Assembly (NCBI GenBank): GCA_043820105.1
Contig: JBDREC010000012.1
Location: 14,078 to 78,077 of the forward strand
Direction of reading: 5' to 3'
Source: JBDREC01 sp043820105 [NCBI: Pseudomonadota bacterium]
Lineage (GTDB): Bacteria; Bdellovibrionota_F; JAHFAK01
DNA: 64,000 nucleotides
Every line of letters begins with the position of its first letter. The first letter of the stretch is position 1. Below are positions 14,437 through 23,265 of the stretch, one piece after another. The notes beneath the pieces were generated by a model. The model had not been told where the DNA came from, did no database searches, and saw only the letters and a list, made by a program, of their open reading frames with translations. A program made the position numbers and the translations under genes.

Positions 14437-16749
14437 ATGACTATGAAACAAATATTGGGAGCGATTCTTGTTTTAGTCATCTTTTCAGGCTGTGATGCTA
14501 TGAAGAAATTTGATGAGATGAATAAAAGTGTTAAAGATATGAACAAGAAAATGACTGAGCTTAATGATATTGCTAAAAAAGCTGAACCACTTATTGATAA
14601 GGGAAATCAGCTAATTGATACCCTCATTCAAACCCAGGCTGTTGAAAAACTTGCAAAGTTTGCTGATATCTTAGATGCAAACGATACAGTTGAAATATTA
14701 GCCAAATTTGCAAAATTATTAGAAGAACATCAAACTGTTGAAAAGGCCGCTAAAGCAGTTGACATATTGGATGAACGGGATTTAGTAAACAAAGCAGCTG
14801 ATCTTCTTGATCACCTTATCAATTCAAAACTTCTTGAAAAAGCTGAAACCCTGCTTGACGAACTAGTTGAAAGAGATCTTTTGCGAAAAGCTGGAGAACT
14901 TATTGATGACGTTTATAAAAACGATTTGCTCAAAAAAGCTGTAGCACTTATTGATGAAATTACAAACAAAGCCTTACTAACAAAAGCTTCAGGAATGCTG
15001 GATCAAATGATTGCTGAAGACCTTTTAGGTAAAGCCGTTGACCTTATGAACATTCTTGACTCTGAAGATGTTGTTAAAAAAGCTGCTGCTGCCTTAAATC
15101 AAATTTCAGATAAAGAACTTCTTGAAAAAGTTACAAAGATGATTGAAGAAATCCTTGACAGAAAGCTATTAACCAATGCTGCTGATTTACTTGATGATGC
15201 AAAGGATAAGGAAATCCTTGCAAATGCTGACAAGGTCTTAAGGGAAGTAATTGACACAAAACTTATAGCTGATGCTGATCAGGTTTTAAATGAAGTTATT
15301 GAAACTGACTTAATAGCTGACGCTGATGATGCTCTGGAAATCTTGAATCCATGGCTAGACCAGGCAAAGCAAGCTGACCTAATGACAAAACTTATAAGCA
15401 TTGTGGAAAACGCAGATCCACTACTGGCTGAATTAAAAGAAATGGGTGTTGATGCACTTTTAAATAGACTTGATAAACTGCTGGATGATGCTGTAAAACT
15501 ACTTGATAAAGCAGACCCAATGCTGGATCAGATTGATAAAATGATTGAACCTTTATCAGATCTTATTGATGCACTCATTGATCCTAATGGCAATCTGGAT
15601 TTTGATAGATTCTTTAATGAAATGTTTGATTCCATGGAAGGCACAAAAGTTGGAGCTGTTATTCAAATGGCTTATGATACTTTTAAATTAGACATCGTTA
15701 ATTCTGTTGGTGAATCGTACACCAGCGGAAATCCTTATGACAGATATCGGGCAATTGGTACAATTGTTGGATATGGAACCCTGGATCCCCTTATCACTGC
15801 CTATACAGGAATTGATGGAGATATCTGGAAATTCAGGCCTTTAACTTATGAAAAAGTGCATCTGGAAGGACCTATTGCCGGAAAAACAGGAGAAGATGCC
15901 TTTAAGATGTATTATCTGTCTTATAATCCTGTTGATATCGCTCAAATTGATCCAGCTATGTTACCTAACTATCTTGTAAATCAACCAATGAGAAGAAGAT
16001 GGGATGTAGCCATTGAATGGACCTTTGGAGCAACCGGAGTTATCAAAGATTTTATGAATAAAGATGAATACATGAACAAGGTTCCAAAAATCAAAGCAGA
16101 AGCTATATTTAATGCAGGTGTTGTTTCCTTTTTCATGCTTAACAAGATGGCAGAAAGACCGGATTTTTATCATAAAATGACCAAGATGTCACAGGATTTT
16201 GGCAGAAATATAAGCACCTGGTGGCCATATAACAATCTGAGAATGGTTGGTGATGAATATGATAGCTTCTGCATGGTTGAATGGTACGGTCCCAGGATGA
16301 TTTGTGATTATAAACAGCTTTTAAGAAATCTTCGCGAGCAAAATGATTATTACAGGCAAAAGGAAAAAGAAGATCAGGAAGCAGATCCAGATGCACCTAA
16401 TCAGTCTCTACTAGTTACAGATGAAACTCTTGATGAACTAGATTTTCTTGCTGACCAATTGGTGGTATCACTTAAACGCTGGCTTACTCTTAGAGGATAC
16501 GGCCCTTATGCAAGCAAAAAAGCAAGAAAGCTCTTAATAAAAGAAGACAGATGGAGAGATCCGGAAACAGGCGAGCTACACAAAAGAAGAGCTGATGAAG
16601 ACCCGGATGTTGGCTGGTCTTATGTTTATGATCCAGGTTGGTCAAACCATGTCAACAATTGTGACCCTGGTGATTTCGATGATTATGTGCTTTACGATAC
16701 TGATCATTTTTATTCCTATACCAGAAGCCCAAAAAAGAAAATGCCTTAA
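14437..16749 (+). CDS. Large lipoprotein with fourteen 16-residue helical repeats
   Basis: 770 residues, family not recognised. A lipoprotein signal ends in the lipobox IFSGC (Cys19); Asp at +2 would mean inner-membrane retention by the E. coli Lol rule. A heptad-like segment (20-65) leads into fourteen consecutive repeats of exactly 16 residues (69-292) of pattern L-L-x-K-A-x-x-L-L-D-E-h-x-x-x-D, then diverged copies to ~400. Two repeats make 32 residues, enough for one helical hairpin, so an alpha-solenoid or long amphipathic rod is likely. The last ~370 residues form a separate globular domain rich in Trp and Tyr (IEWTFGATGVIKDF, GRNISTWWPYNNLR, CMVEWYGPRMICDY). It has a perfect promoter and lies 69 nt upstream of an MFS gene, so the two probably work together. 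Confidence 0.85.
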   Translation: MTMKQILGAILVLVIFSGCDAMKKFDEMNKSVKDMNKKMTELNDIAKKAEPLIDKGNQLIDTLIQTQAVEKLAKFADILDANDTVEILAKFAKLLEEHQTVEKAAKAVDILDERDLVNKAADLLDHLINSKLLEKAETLLDELVERDLLRKAGELIDDVYKNDLLKKAVALIDEITNKALLTKASGMLDQMIAEDLLGKAVDLMNILDSEDVVKKAAAALNQISDKELLEKVTKMIEEILDRKLLTNAADLLDDAKDKEILANADKVLREVIDTKLIADADQVLNEVIETDLIADADDALEILNPWLDQAKQADLMTKLISIVENADPLLAELKEMGVDALLNRLDKLLDDAVKLLDKADPMLDQIDKMIEPLSDLIDALIDPNGNLDFDRFFNEMFDSMEGTKVGAVIQMAYDTFKLDIVNSVGESYTSGNPYDRYRAIGTIVGYGTLDPLITAYTGIDGDIWKFRPLTYEKVHLEGPIAGKTGEDAFKMYYLSYNPVDIAQIDPAMLPNYLVNQPMRRRWDVAIEWTFGATGVIKDFMNKDEYMNKVPKIKAEAIFNAGVVSFFMLNKMAERPDFYHKMTKMSQDFGRNISTWWPYNNLRMVGDEYDSFCMVEWYGPRMICDYKQLLRNLREQNDYYRQKEKEDQEADPDAPNQSLLVTDETLDELDFLADQLVVSLKRWLTLRGYGPYASKKARKLLIKEDRWRDPETGELHKRRADEDPDVGWSYVYDPGWSNHVNNCDPGDFDDYVLYDTDHFYSYTRSPKKKMP
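14641..15312 (+). repeat. Coding tandem repeat, 14 x 48 nt
   Basis: Encodes fourteen units of exactly 16 residues, e.g. LEKAETLLDELVERDL, LRKAGELIDDVYKNDL, LLKKAVAL-type and IADADQVLNEVIETDL. The DNA units have diverged, so identity is mostly at protein level, pointing to an old, selected repeat and not a recent slippage product. Confidence 0.85.
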
Positions 16750-16818
16750 AAAAAACTTGTCTTTTAATATCATTAATGCTTCAACATTCATCTTGTTTAA
16801 TTTCATGGAGTCTTTTAA

Positions 16819-18255
16819 ATGGAAAATGAAAACACAGTAAAAAAATCAAATTTTGCTGACATGGTTTTGGATTATTTCAAGGGATTTAAGGTTTTAAAAG
16901 ATACAGGCAGAGAATACTGGGGTATTCAAATCATCAACTTCCTAGATTGCACTGCTTATTTTGCTATGCTTTCTATTTCTTCTATCTTTTTATCAGAAGA
17001 AATCGGAATGGATGATAAAGCAGCAGGTTATGCTATTACAGTTTTTACAACAGCAACTACTTTATTTTTATTTATAAGTGGAACCGTTACAGACTGGTTG
17101 GGAATTCGAAAATCACTGTATCTAACAATGATTGGAAACTTCATTACAAGGCTAGCTGTAGTTTTACTTGCAATGGGTCCAGCTTTTGAAGGAAGAGGCT
17201 TTGCTGTAACAATCGCCCTATTATTGCAAGCACCATTTATGGCAGGAATTCAAACTATTTTTCAAACTTCCAATAAAAGATATACCAGCAAAAAATCAAG
17301 GTCAGCTGGCTTTAGCCTTTGGTATCTTTTCATGAATGTTGGAGCCGCAGCTGGTGGTTTTTCAATTGATATTATAAGAAAAGGTCTAGGCCTTGCCAAT
17401 ACTCATATATATACTATGTCAGCAGGTCTTGCTATTATATGTCTAATACTCGGTTTAATTATGATTAGAACAAATGAAGCATATGAAAAAGAAGAAGAAA
17501 CTGAATTAGAAAAAGAAAAAGCAAAGGAAAAGAAAAATCCTTGGCAAATAGCTAAAGAAGTTATTACTCACAGAGTTTTTTGGAGATTTGTAATAATTAT
17601 TTCCCTACTCTTAGGTGTTAGAGCAGTATTTTCCTATATGTACCTCCTCTTCCCAAAATTCTGGTTAAGAATAATTGGTGAAAATGCTTCAATTGGCTTT
17701 TATCAGGGATTAAATCCCATACTCATCATTATTGGTTTAATTTTATTTATCCCATTTGCCAATAGATATAACGTATTTAAAATGCTTGTTTTTGGTGCAA
17801 TGATTTCAAGTGCTTGCTTATTTGTCATTGCAATTCCATATTCCTGGCTGGGAATGAGCTTGCCAAGCGCTACACACCTGCTTGTAATAATATCAATTAT
17901 TGTTTTATCAATAGGTGAAATTATTTGGTCACCTAAATACTATGAATTTGTTGGGGCTATTGCTCCAAAAGGTCAAGAAGGAACCTATCTTGGTTTTTCT
18001 CAAATCCCATGGTTTGGAGCTAAAACAGTTGTCAGCTTTTTTTCAGGTCATATGCTCATTAAGTGGTGTCCAGAAGGAATTGCTGAAAAAATCGTTAATA
18101 ATGAAGTTTCCTTCTGGAATACTCCTAATGCAATGTGGTTAATTCTTGGTACAATTGCAATAGTCGGTGTTTTAGCTTGCCTTGTTTTTAAGGGCTGGCT
18201 AACTAGAGGGGTTGACTATGAGGCTAAGGAGCCTAAGAAAGAAGCTGAAGTTTAA
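16819..18255 (+). CDS. MFS transporter, POT/peptide-like
   Basis: 478 residues with twelve or more hydrophobic helices. MFS signatures: the helix 2-3 loop GTVTDWLGIRKSLYL (D-x-x-G-x-R/K-K), and the conserved GEIIWSPKYYEFVGAIAPKGQEGTYLGF block near helix 10, which resembles proton-coupled oligopeptide transporters. A charged Lys/Glu-rich loop (~230-250) separates the halves. The ATG at 16819 has AGTC..TTTTAA upstream and no clear ribosome binding site. It follows the repeat lipoprotein by 69 nt without a terminator, suggesting one transcript and a joint envelope function. The substrate is unknown; peptide import would suit the two peptidase-like genes at 53-57 kb, but that is speculation. Confidence 0.85.
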   Translation: MENENTVKKSNFADMVLDYFKGFKVLKDTGREYWGIQIINFLDCTAYFAMLSISSIFLSEEIGMDDKAAGYAITVFTTATTLFLFISGTVTDWLGIRKSLYLTMIGNFITRLAVVLLAMGPAFEGRGFAVTIALLLQAPFMAGIQTIFQTSNKRYTSKKSRSAGFSLWYLFMNVGAAAGGFSIDIIRKGLGLANTHIYTMSAGLAIICLILGLIMIRTNEAYEKEEETELEKEKAKEKKNPWQIAKEVITHRVFWRFVIIISLLLGVRAVFSYMYLLFPKFWLRIIGENASIGFYQGLNPILIIIGLILFIPFANRYNVFKMLVFGAMISSACLFVIAIPYSWLGMSLPSATHLLVIISIIVLSIGEIIWSPKYYEFVGAIAPKGQEGTYLGFSQIPWFGAKTVVSFFSGHMLIKWCPEGIAEKIVNNEVSFWNTPNAMWLILGTIAIVGVLACLVFKGWLTRGVDYEAKEPKKEAEV

Positions 18256-18271
18256 GTACTTGTGTTTATTT

Positions 18272-18313
18272 TAAAATAATCAATAATCAACAATTAATAA
18301 TTAACAATTAATG
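18272..18313. repeat. AT heptamer repeat
   Basis: ATAATCA/ACAATTA/ATAATTA units filling the gap between the MFS gene and the EF-G-like promoter. Confidence 0.6.
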
Positions 18314-18320
18314 AATATAG

Positions 18321-18349
18321 TTGACACTACTCACTGTCTATCGTATTAA
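18321..18349 (+). promoter_or_regulatory. Sigma-70 promoter of the EF-G-like gene
   Basis: Perfect -35 TTGACA (18321-18326), 17-nt spacer, -10 TATTAA (18344-18349). An AGGAG ribosome binding site at 18415-18419 precedes the ATG at 18425. Between them AAACCTG (18348-18354) can pair with CAGGTTT (18385-18391) just before a T run, a possible weak leader hairpin. Confidence 0.65.
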
Positions 18350-18424
18350 ACCTGGCTAAATTATTGTATAAATATATTATTTTTCAGGTTTTTTTAAATC
18401 TAGACAATTTTACAGGAGAAAAAA

Positions 18425-20500
18425 ATGAAATATGATACCACTCAAATTAGAAACATAGGAGTCTATGGCCATTCCGGCGCTGGTAAAACTTCCTTACTCG
18501 AAGGCATGCTCTATAAGACAAAAGTTACTGATAGACTTGGAAGAATTGAAAATGGAAACACTTTTTTAGATTTCGAAGCTGAAGAACACAGTAAACAAAT
18601 TTCACTATATACTACTTTTTGCCATTTAGACTGGAATAAACACAAGATCAATTTCATTGATACTCCTGGTGACACAAACTTTGCAGCTGATGCACGCGGT
18701 TCAATGCTAGCAGCTGATGCTTGCTTAATAGTTGTTGATGCAATTGAAGGCATTAAGCTTCAATCAGAAAGAGCTTATGCACTAGCAAAAGAAATCGGCA
18801 TTCCAGTTGCCTTTGTTATTAATAAGCTTGATAAAGAACACTCTAATTTTGAAACCACTCTTGAAAATATTAATAATACATTCGGAATTCAAGCCACTCT
18901 AATGCAAATTCCAGTTGGAACAGAAGCAAACTTTAATGGTGTTGTAGATCTTTGGACACAAAAGGCTCATATATATAAAGACAAAGAAACTGCTGAATTT
19001 GATGCATGTGATGTTCCTGATGATCTTAAAGATCAAGCAGGAAGCTTAAGAGAAAGCCTTATTGAAGGAATAGCAGAGTCTGATGATGATCTGCTTGAAA
19101 AATACTTAGAAGAAGGTGAATTAAATGAAGAAGAAGCCTTTACTTGCTTAAACAAAGGTATTTCATCAGGCAATATTCACCCTGTTTTTATTTGCTCTGC
19201 CTACACTAATATTGGAACAAATGAAATTTTAGATGCAATTGTTAATTATTTTCCTTCTCCTGTTGATAGAAAAATCATTGCAAAAGTAAAAGATTCTGAA
19301 GAAGAACTTGAAATAACTACAGCCTCAAATGAAACATGTGCCTTTGTTTTTAAAACAATTATGGACCCTTTTGCAGGAAGACTTACTTTAATTAGACTTT
19401 TTTCAGGCAAATTTGAAACAAATGGCTCTCTTTACAATGTAACAAAAAATACAAATGAAAAGTTTGGAACCACCTTAAAAATTCAAGGAAAAAAACAGGA
19501 AGCTGCAAACGAAGTTGTTACAGGTGATATATTAGCACTTCCTAAACTAAAAGAATCTCAAACTGGCGATACTTTTACAAATGGAAAAAAACTCCTTGTT
19601 GCAGGAATTCCAAATCTTCCAGGCCTAATTAGTTATGTAATTAAACCTCAATCAAGAGCTGATGAAGACAAACTTCATTCAGCACTTGAAAAGATTCTAG
19701 AAGAAGATGGAACTTTAACAAAATCAAGAGATGAACAAACTTCAGATCTTATGTTGACAGGCATGGGACAAGCTCACCTTGAGGTAACACTTAATAAAAT
19801 GAAAAGAAAATTTGGAGTTACTGTAAACCTTGAACCACCCAAGGTTCCTTATAAAGAAACAATTAAAGGAAAAACTGAAGTTCAGGGAAAATATAAAAAG
19901 CAATCTGGTGGAAAAGGTCAATATGGAGATACCTGGATTAAAATCGAACCAAATGTAGGCAAAGGTTTTGAATTTGTGGATGGTATTGTTGGTGGATCCA
20001 TTCCAAAGACTTATATCCCTGCAGTTGAAAAAGGTATTGTTGAAGCAATGGCAAAAGGTGTTATAGCAGGATACCCAGTAATTGATATTAAAATCACCCT
20101 TTTTGATGGATCTTACCATGATGTTGACTCTTCTGAAATGTCTTTTAAAATTGCTGGTTCTATGGGTTTTAAAAAGGGCTTTGTTAATTGCAAACCTATC
20201 TTGCTAGAACCTATTATGAACATGGAAATCACTGTCCCTGACGAAAATATGGGCGATGTAATGGGTGATATCAGCTCAAGACGCGGAAAAGTTGCCGGAA
20301 TGGAAGCAAAAGGCTCAAACCAGGTAATTAAAGCAGTAGTTCCAATGGTTGAAATTTTAACATATGTTAATGATCTTACTTCAATGACTTCTGGTAAAGG
20401 TTCCTACACTATGGAATTTTCAAATTACGAAGAAGTTCCAACTCACTTATCCCAAAAAATTATTGATGAAAGAAAAGCTTCAGATGAAGAAGAAGACTAG
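18425..20500 (+). CDS. Elongation factor G-like GTPase (EF-G paralogue)
   Basis: 691 residues with all five EF-G domains. The G1 loop is GHSGAGKTS where true EF-G has AHIDAGKTT; DTPGDTNF (G3) and NKLD (G4) are intact, and switch I reads EAEEHSKQISL, not the usual EEx-ERGITI. Domain IV follows at ~450-600 (KYKKQSGGKGQYGDTWIKIEP, SGGKGQYG being typical) and the C-terminal domain has RRGKVAGMEAKGSNQVIKAVVP. These deviations mark the EF-G-like subfamily found beside the canonical fusA in many bacteria. Functions proposed in the family include a back-up translocase or ribosome recycling under stress. It stands alone with its own promoter, not in a str operon, and ends convergently, overlapping the next gene by 4 nt. 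Confidence 0.92.
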   Translation: MKYDTTQIRNIGVYGHSGAGKTSLLEGMLYKTKVTDRLGRIENGNTFLDFEAEEHSKQISLYTTFCHLDWNKHKINFIDTPGDTNFAADARGSMLAADACLIVVDAIEGIKLQSERAYALAKEIGIPVAFVINKLDKEHSNFETTLENINNTFGIQATLMQIPVGTEANFNGVVDLWTQKAHIYKDKETAEFDACDVPDDLKDQAGSLRESLIEGIAESDDDLLEKYLEEGELNEEEAFTCLNKGISSGNIHPVFICSAYTNIGTNEILDAIVNYFPSPVDRKIIAKVKDSEEELEITTASNETCAFVFKTIMDPFAGRLTLIRLFSGKFETNGSLYNVTKNTNEKFGTTLKIQGKKQEAANEVVTGDILALPKLKESQTGDTFTNGKKLLVAGIPNLPGLISYVIKPQSRADEDKLHSALEKILEEDGTLTKSRDEQTSDLMLTGMGQAHLEVTLNKMKRKFGVTVNLEPPKVPYKETIKGKTEVQGKYKKQSGGKGQYGDTWIKIEPNVGKGFEFVDGIVGGSIPKTYIPAVEKGIVEAMAKGVIAGYPVIDIKITLFDGSYHDVDSSEMSFKIAGSMGFKKGFVNCKPILLEPIMNMEITVPDENMGDVMGDISSRRGKVAGMEAKGSNQVIKAVVPMVEILTYVNDLTSMTSGKGSYTMEFSNYEEVPTHLSQKIIDERKASDEEED

Positions 20501-22581
20501 TCAATAAAATCTTTAAAATTATCACTTAATTTCTTTTTATTACTTTCTTTATTATGATCTTTTCTGGGAATTTTATTCATATTAGATTTTACATTATTAA
20601 TTTTATCTAATATTTTTTCTCTTTCTTTAGCAAATTTCTCTAAGGCTTGGGAATCTTCATCTATATTTGGATTGATATTAACAGCCTGTCTGTTAGGTTT
20701 GTATCCATAAGAAGGTCTGGAATATTTGTTTTTCCTGACTCTGGAATCTTCTAGCATTTCATTAATATTTTTTTCAAGCTCATCTTCAACAGAGAAGTCC
20801 TCATCTGAGGCCTGTTCAAACGGTGAATAAGCATTTATCTTACTTGAAGCAGATAGACCTAAAGACATATAATCAACGTTTTCCTTACCCTTTAATAAAT
20901 CTGCCAGTACATTTCTGAAATTAGCAATCATCAAAGTATACTTTCTTTCTTTGTCAGAACAATGCTTTAACTCAAGTGAAATTCTATCAGTTTTTCTCCC
21001 AAGTTCTTCTTTGCTTATTTTTAGCTTTTCATATTTTGCTAGCATATCTTCATAACGATTATCATATTCTCTAATTTTTTCATTTATTGTAGAAAATTCA
21101 TTGTCTCTTGATTGAATCTCATCCACCAGGTTTTCATTTTCACGTCTTAATTCATCAAAGGTTTTTTCAATGTTATAATATCTATTTGTTATTTCACTTT
21201 TTTCATATAAAAGCTCTTCAAGTCTTTCTGTTGTTGATTTTTTCAGTTCTTCAACAACCTGATTTAAATTTTCATTTTCATTTTCAAGTGATTCATATTT
21301 TATTTTCAATGAATCTTTTTCTTTTCTTAATTTATTTCTATCCTCAAGAATAGTATCAAACTTTAATTTTGAAGCTTGAAGAATTGTAAGCTCTTCTTGA
21401 AGCATTTCATTGGTCTTAAGTAATTTATTTCTATCTTTTAAGGTATCATTTAATTCATCTTCTTTCTTATCAAGTTCATATTTTAATTTGGAAAGTCTGC
21501 CTTTTTCTTCATTAAGATCCATAATTTCTTTTTGAAAATTCTCAAGTCTTTTTTCATCATCATCTTTTTCTTTATTAAGTGAAGAAATAAAATCTTTAAG
21601 AGCTTTAATTTCATTTCTATATTTATCTGTTTCAACTTCCATGTCAGATTGGAGATTTTTAATTTTCCGATTTCTTTGATCAAGAAGATCATTTTTTTCA
21701 ACGACCTCTAGCTTTAATGACTGTATTTGTGATTCTAGACCAGTTAAGGATTTTTTGCTGTAATTTTCCTTGCTTTGAATAGTATCAAGCTCAATTTTAT
21801 TTTGTTGCAGTTCATAAAGTATATTATCATTTTCTTCTCTTAGCTTATCTAAATCCTTTTCAGCACGCCTTTTGTCTTCAATTGTATCTTGTAGTTTTTC
21901 CTGAAGTTTATTTTTTTCTATCATTAAGCTATCAACACGTTCAGATTCTGAAGAAGCGTTAGGCAAACCTTTATCTTGAAGCACTTTGTCTAGCTCATCT
22001 TTAGTTTTAGCTATTTCTTTGCGCAGGCTTGCAAGCAACTGGCTATTTGCAGAATCTGCTTCATTAGAACTAAAATCAGTTTTACCTGAGTTTTGTTGTA
22101 ATTCAAGCAATAATTCATTATTATCTCTTCTAAGCCTATTGATTTCAGCTTCTAATTTTTGTATAGACTCAAATTGGGAATTAACAAAATCATCTGAATA
22201 ATTTGTTCCAAGCAGAGTATCAAAAGCACTAACCAGCACCTTTTCTTTAACTGGTTTTTTTAAGTAAAGATCAGCTTTTGAACTAAGTGTCTTATGATTT
22301 TCAAAGGTTTTAAATGCGTCTTCCTTTGCACTTGATAAAACAACTTTTAATTCAGCTAAATCATCAGCCTCTCTTAAATATTTACAAACTAAAAACCCAT
22401 TTATATCATCAAGCTCACTTGAAAGTAAAACAATCTCAGGTCTTTTGTCTTTAGCTAAAGCTACAACATCCCTTCCTTTGTCTGTAAAATGGGTGCTTAG
22501 GTTATACTTGCTTGCTACTTGTGAAACTTGATCTTTAAAATTTTGATCCTTATCTGCTACTATAATTGAAATTTGATCCAT
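20497..22581 (-). CDS. FrzS-like protein: pseudo-receiver domain plus long coiled coil
   Basis: 694 residues from the ATG at 22581, which has GGAAGG nearby; a longer reading to 22665 adds 28 hydrophobic residues with no ribosome site. Residues ~1-125 are a response-regulator receiver (IIVADKDQNF..., PEIVLLSSELDDINGF, YLKKPVKEK). The phosphorylated Asp is replaced by Ser54, while the Lys of KKP and acidic pocket residues remain. Residues ~135-590 are a nearly uninterrupted, Glu/Lys-rich coiled coil; the tail is short, basic and disordered. This is the architecture of Myxococcus FrzS, which also has an unphosphorylatable receiver and localises to cell poles to control pilus-dependent motility. 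Sequence resemblance in the receiver supports this. It is divergent from rnhA, 91 nt away. Confidence 0.8.
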   Translation of the reverse strand: MDQISIIVADKDQNFKDQVSQVASKYNLSTHFTDKGRDVVALAKDKRPEIVLLSSELDDINGFLVCKYLREADDLAELKVVLSSAKEDAFKTFENHKTLSSKADLYLKKPVKEKVLVSAFDTLLGTNYSDDFVNSQFESIQKLEAEINRLRRDNNELLLELQQNSGKTDFSSNEADSANSQLLASLRKEIAKTKDELDKVLQDKGLPNASSESERVDSLMIEKNKLQEKLQDTIEDKRRAEKDLDKLREENDNILYELQQNKIELDTIQSKENYSKKSLTGLESQIQSLKLEVVEKNDLLDQRNRKIKNLQSDMEVETDKYRNEIKALKDFISSLNKEKDDDEKRLENFQKEIMDLNEEKGRLSKLKYELDKKEDELNDTLKDRNKLLKTNEMLQEELTILQASKLKFDTILEDRNKLRKEKDSLKIKYESLENENENLNQVVEELKKSTTERLEELLYEKSEITNRYYNIEKTFDELRRENENLVDEIQSRDNEFSTINEKIREYDNRYEDMLAKYEKLKISKEELGRKTDRISLELKHCSDKERKYTLMIANFRNVLADLLKGKENVDYMSLGLSASSKINAYSPFEQASDEDFSVEDELEKNINEMLEDSRVRKNKYSRPSYGYKPNRQAVNINPNIDEDSQALEKFAKEREKILDKINNVKSNMNKIPRKDHNKESNKKKLSDNFKDFID

Positions 22582-22672
22582 TTTTCCTTCCAAAAATAAA
22601 TTCAATTTTACATTGAAATAATTATTTAAATAAATGATATTAATATTTAAATTAATAAATTGCAAATAATCA

Positions 22673-23110
22673 ATGAAAAACGAAGTAATAATTTATACAG
22701 ATGGCTCATGCAGTGGCAACCCCGGACCAGGTGGATATGCTGCTATTTTGCTACAAGAAGCTAAAAAGCATGAAATTACAGGTGGTCAGAGGCTGACCAC
22801 AAACAACAGAATGGAGCTAATAGCAGCTATTTCTGGGCTCATTATGTGTAGTGGAAAGTGTGAGATCATCTTACATTCTGATTCAAAATATCTTGTTGAT
22901 GGCATTACTAAATGGCTTCCAAGCTGGAAAAAAAACAAATGGAGAAAATCAGATAAAAAAGAAATTGAAAATATTGACCTGTGGCAAATGCTTGATCTTT
23001 TAAATAATAAACTTAAAATTACGTGGCGTTGGGTAAAAGGACATGCAAACAATACTATGAATGAAAGAGCAGATTATTTGGCTAGGACTGAGATGGAAAA
23101 GTATTATTAG
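22673..23110 (+). CDS. rnhA: Ribonuclease HI
   Basis: Removes RNA from RNA-DNA hybrids (Okazaki primers, R-loops). 145 residues, normal length. The four catalytic acidic residues are visible in IYTDGSCSGNPGPGGYAAI (Asp), NRMELIAAI (Glu), LHSDSKYLVDGI (Asp) and NERADYLA (Asp), with the KGHANN substrate loop preceding the last. No N-terminal hybrid-binding domain. The ribosome binding site is weak (ATAATCA upstream). It stands alone, divergent from the FrzS-like gene, and is followed by an octamer repeat with a perfect palindrome. Confidence 0.96.
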   Translation: MKNEVIIYTDGSCSGNPGPGGYAAILLQEAKKHEITGGQRLTTNNRMELIAAISGLIMCSGKCEIILHSDSKYLVDGITKWLPSWKKNKWRKSDKKEIENIDLWQMLDLLNNKLKITWRWVKGHANNTMNERADYLARTEMEKYY

Positions 23111-23159
23111 TTGCTGGTAATATAATTTAAAATTATAAAATAGTTATTATAAGTTTTTT

Positions 23160-23201
23160 CTTGTTCCCTTATTCCCTTGCGCTCTTGTTCCCTGAACAAG
23201 G
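23160..23201. repeat. TTCCCTTG/CGCTCTTG octamers ending in a palindrome
   Basis: Four 8-nt units (23160-23192) whose last unit forms the perfect inverted repeat CTTGTTC-CCT-GAACAAG (23184-23200). It shows how opposite orientations of the octamer could have been joined into a hairpin. It lies in the gap between rnhA and the lipoprotein gene. Confidence 0.75.
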
Positions 23202-23265
23202 TTTAAGAGGAATTAAAGACATAGATTAGTTAAGCTTTTATTAGTAATATTAGAAAGGTTTAATA

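Noticed and set aside
21483-21701. Alternative-frame frames inside the coiled-coil gene
   Set aside because: They are Lys/Ile-rich shadows of the Glu/Lys codons of the coiled coil, without start signals.
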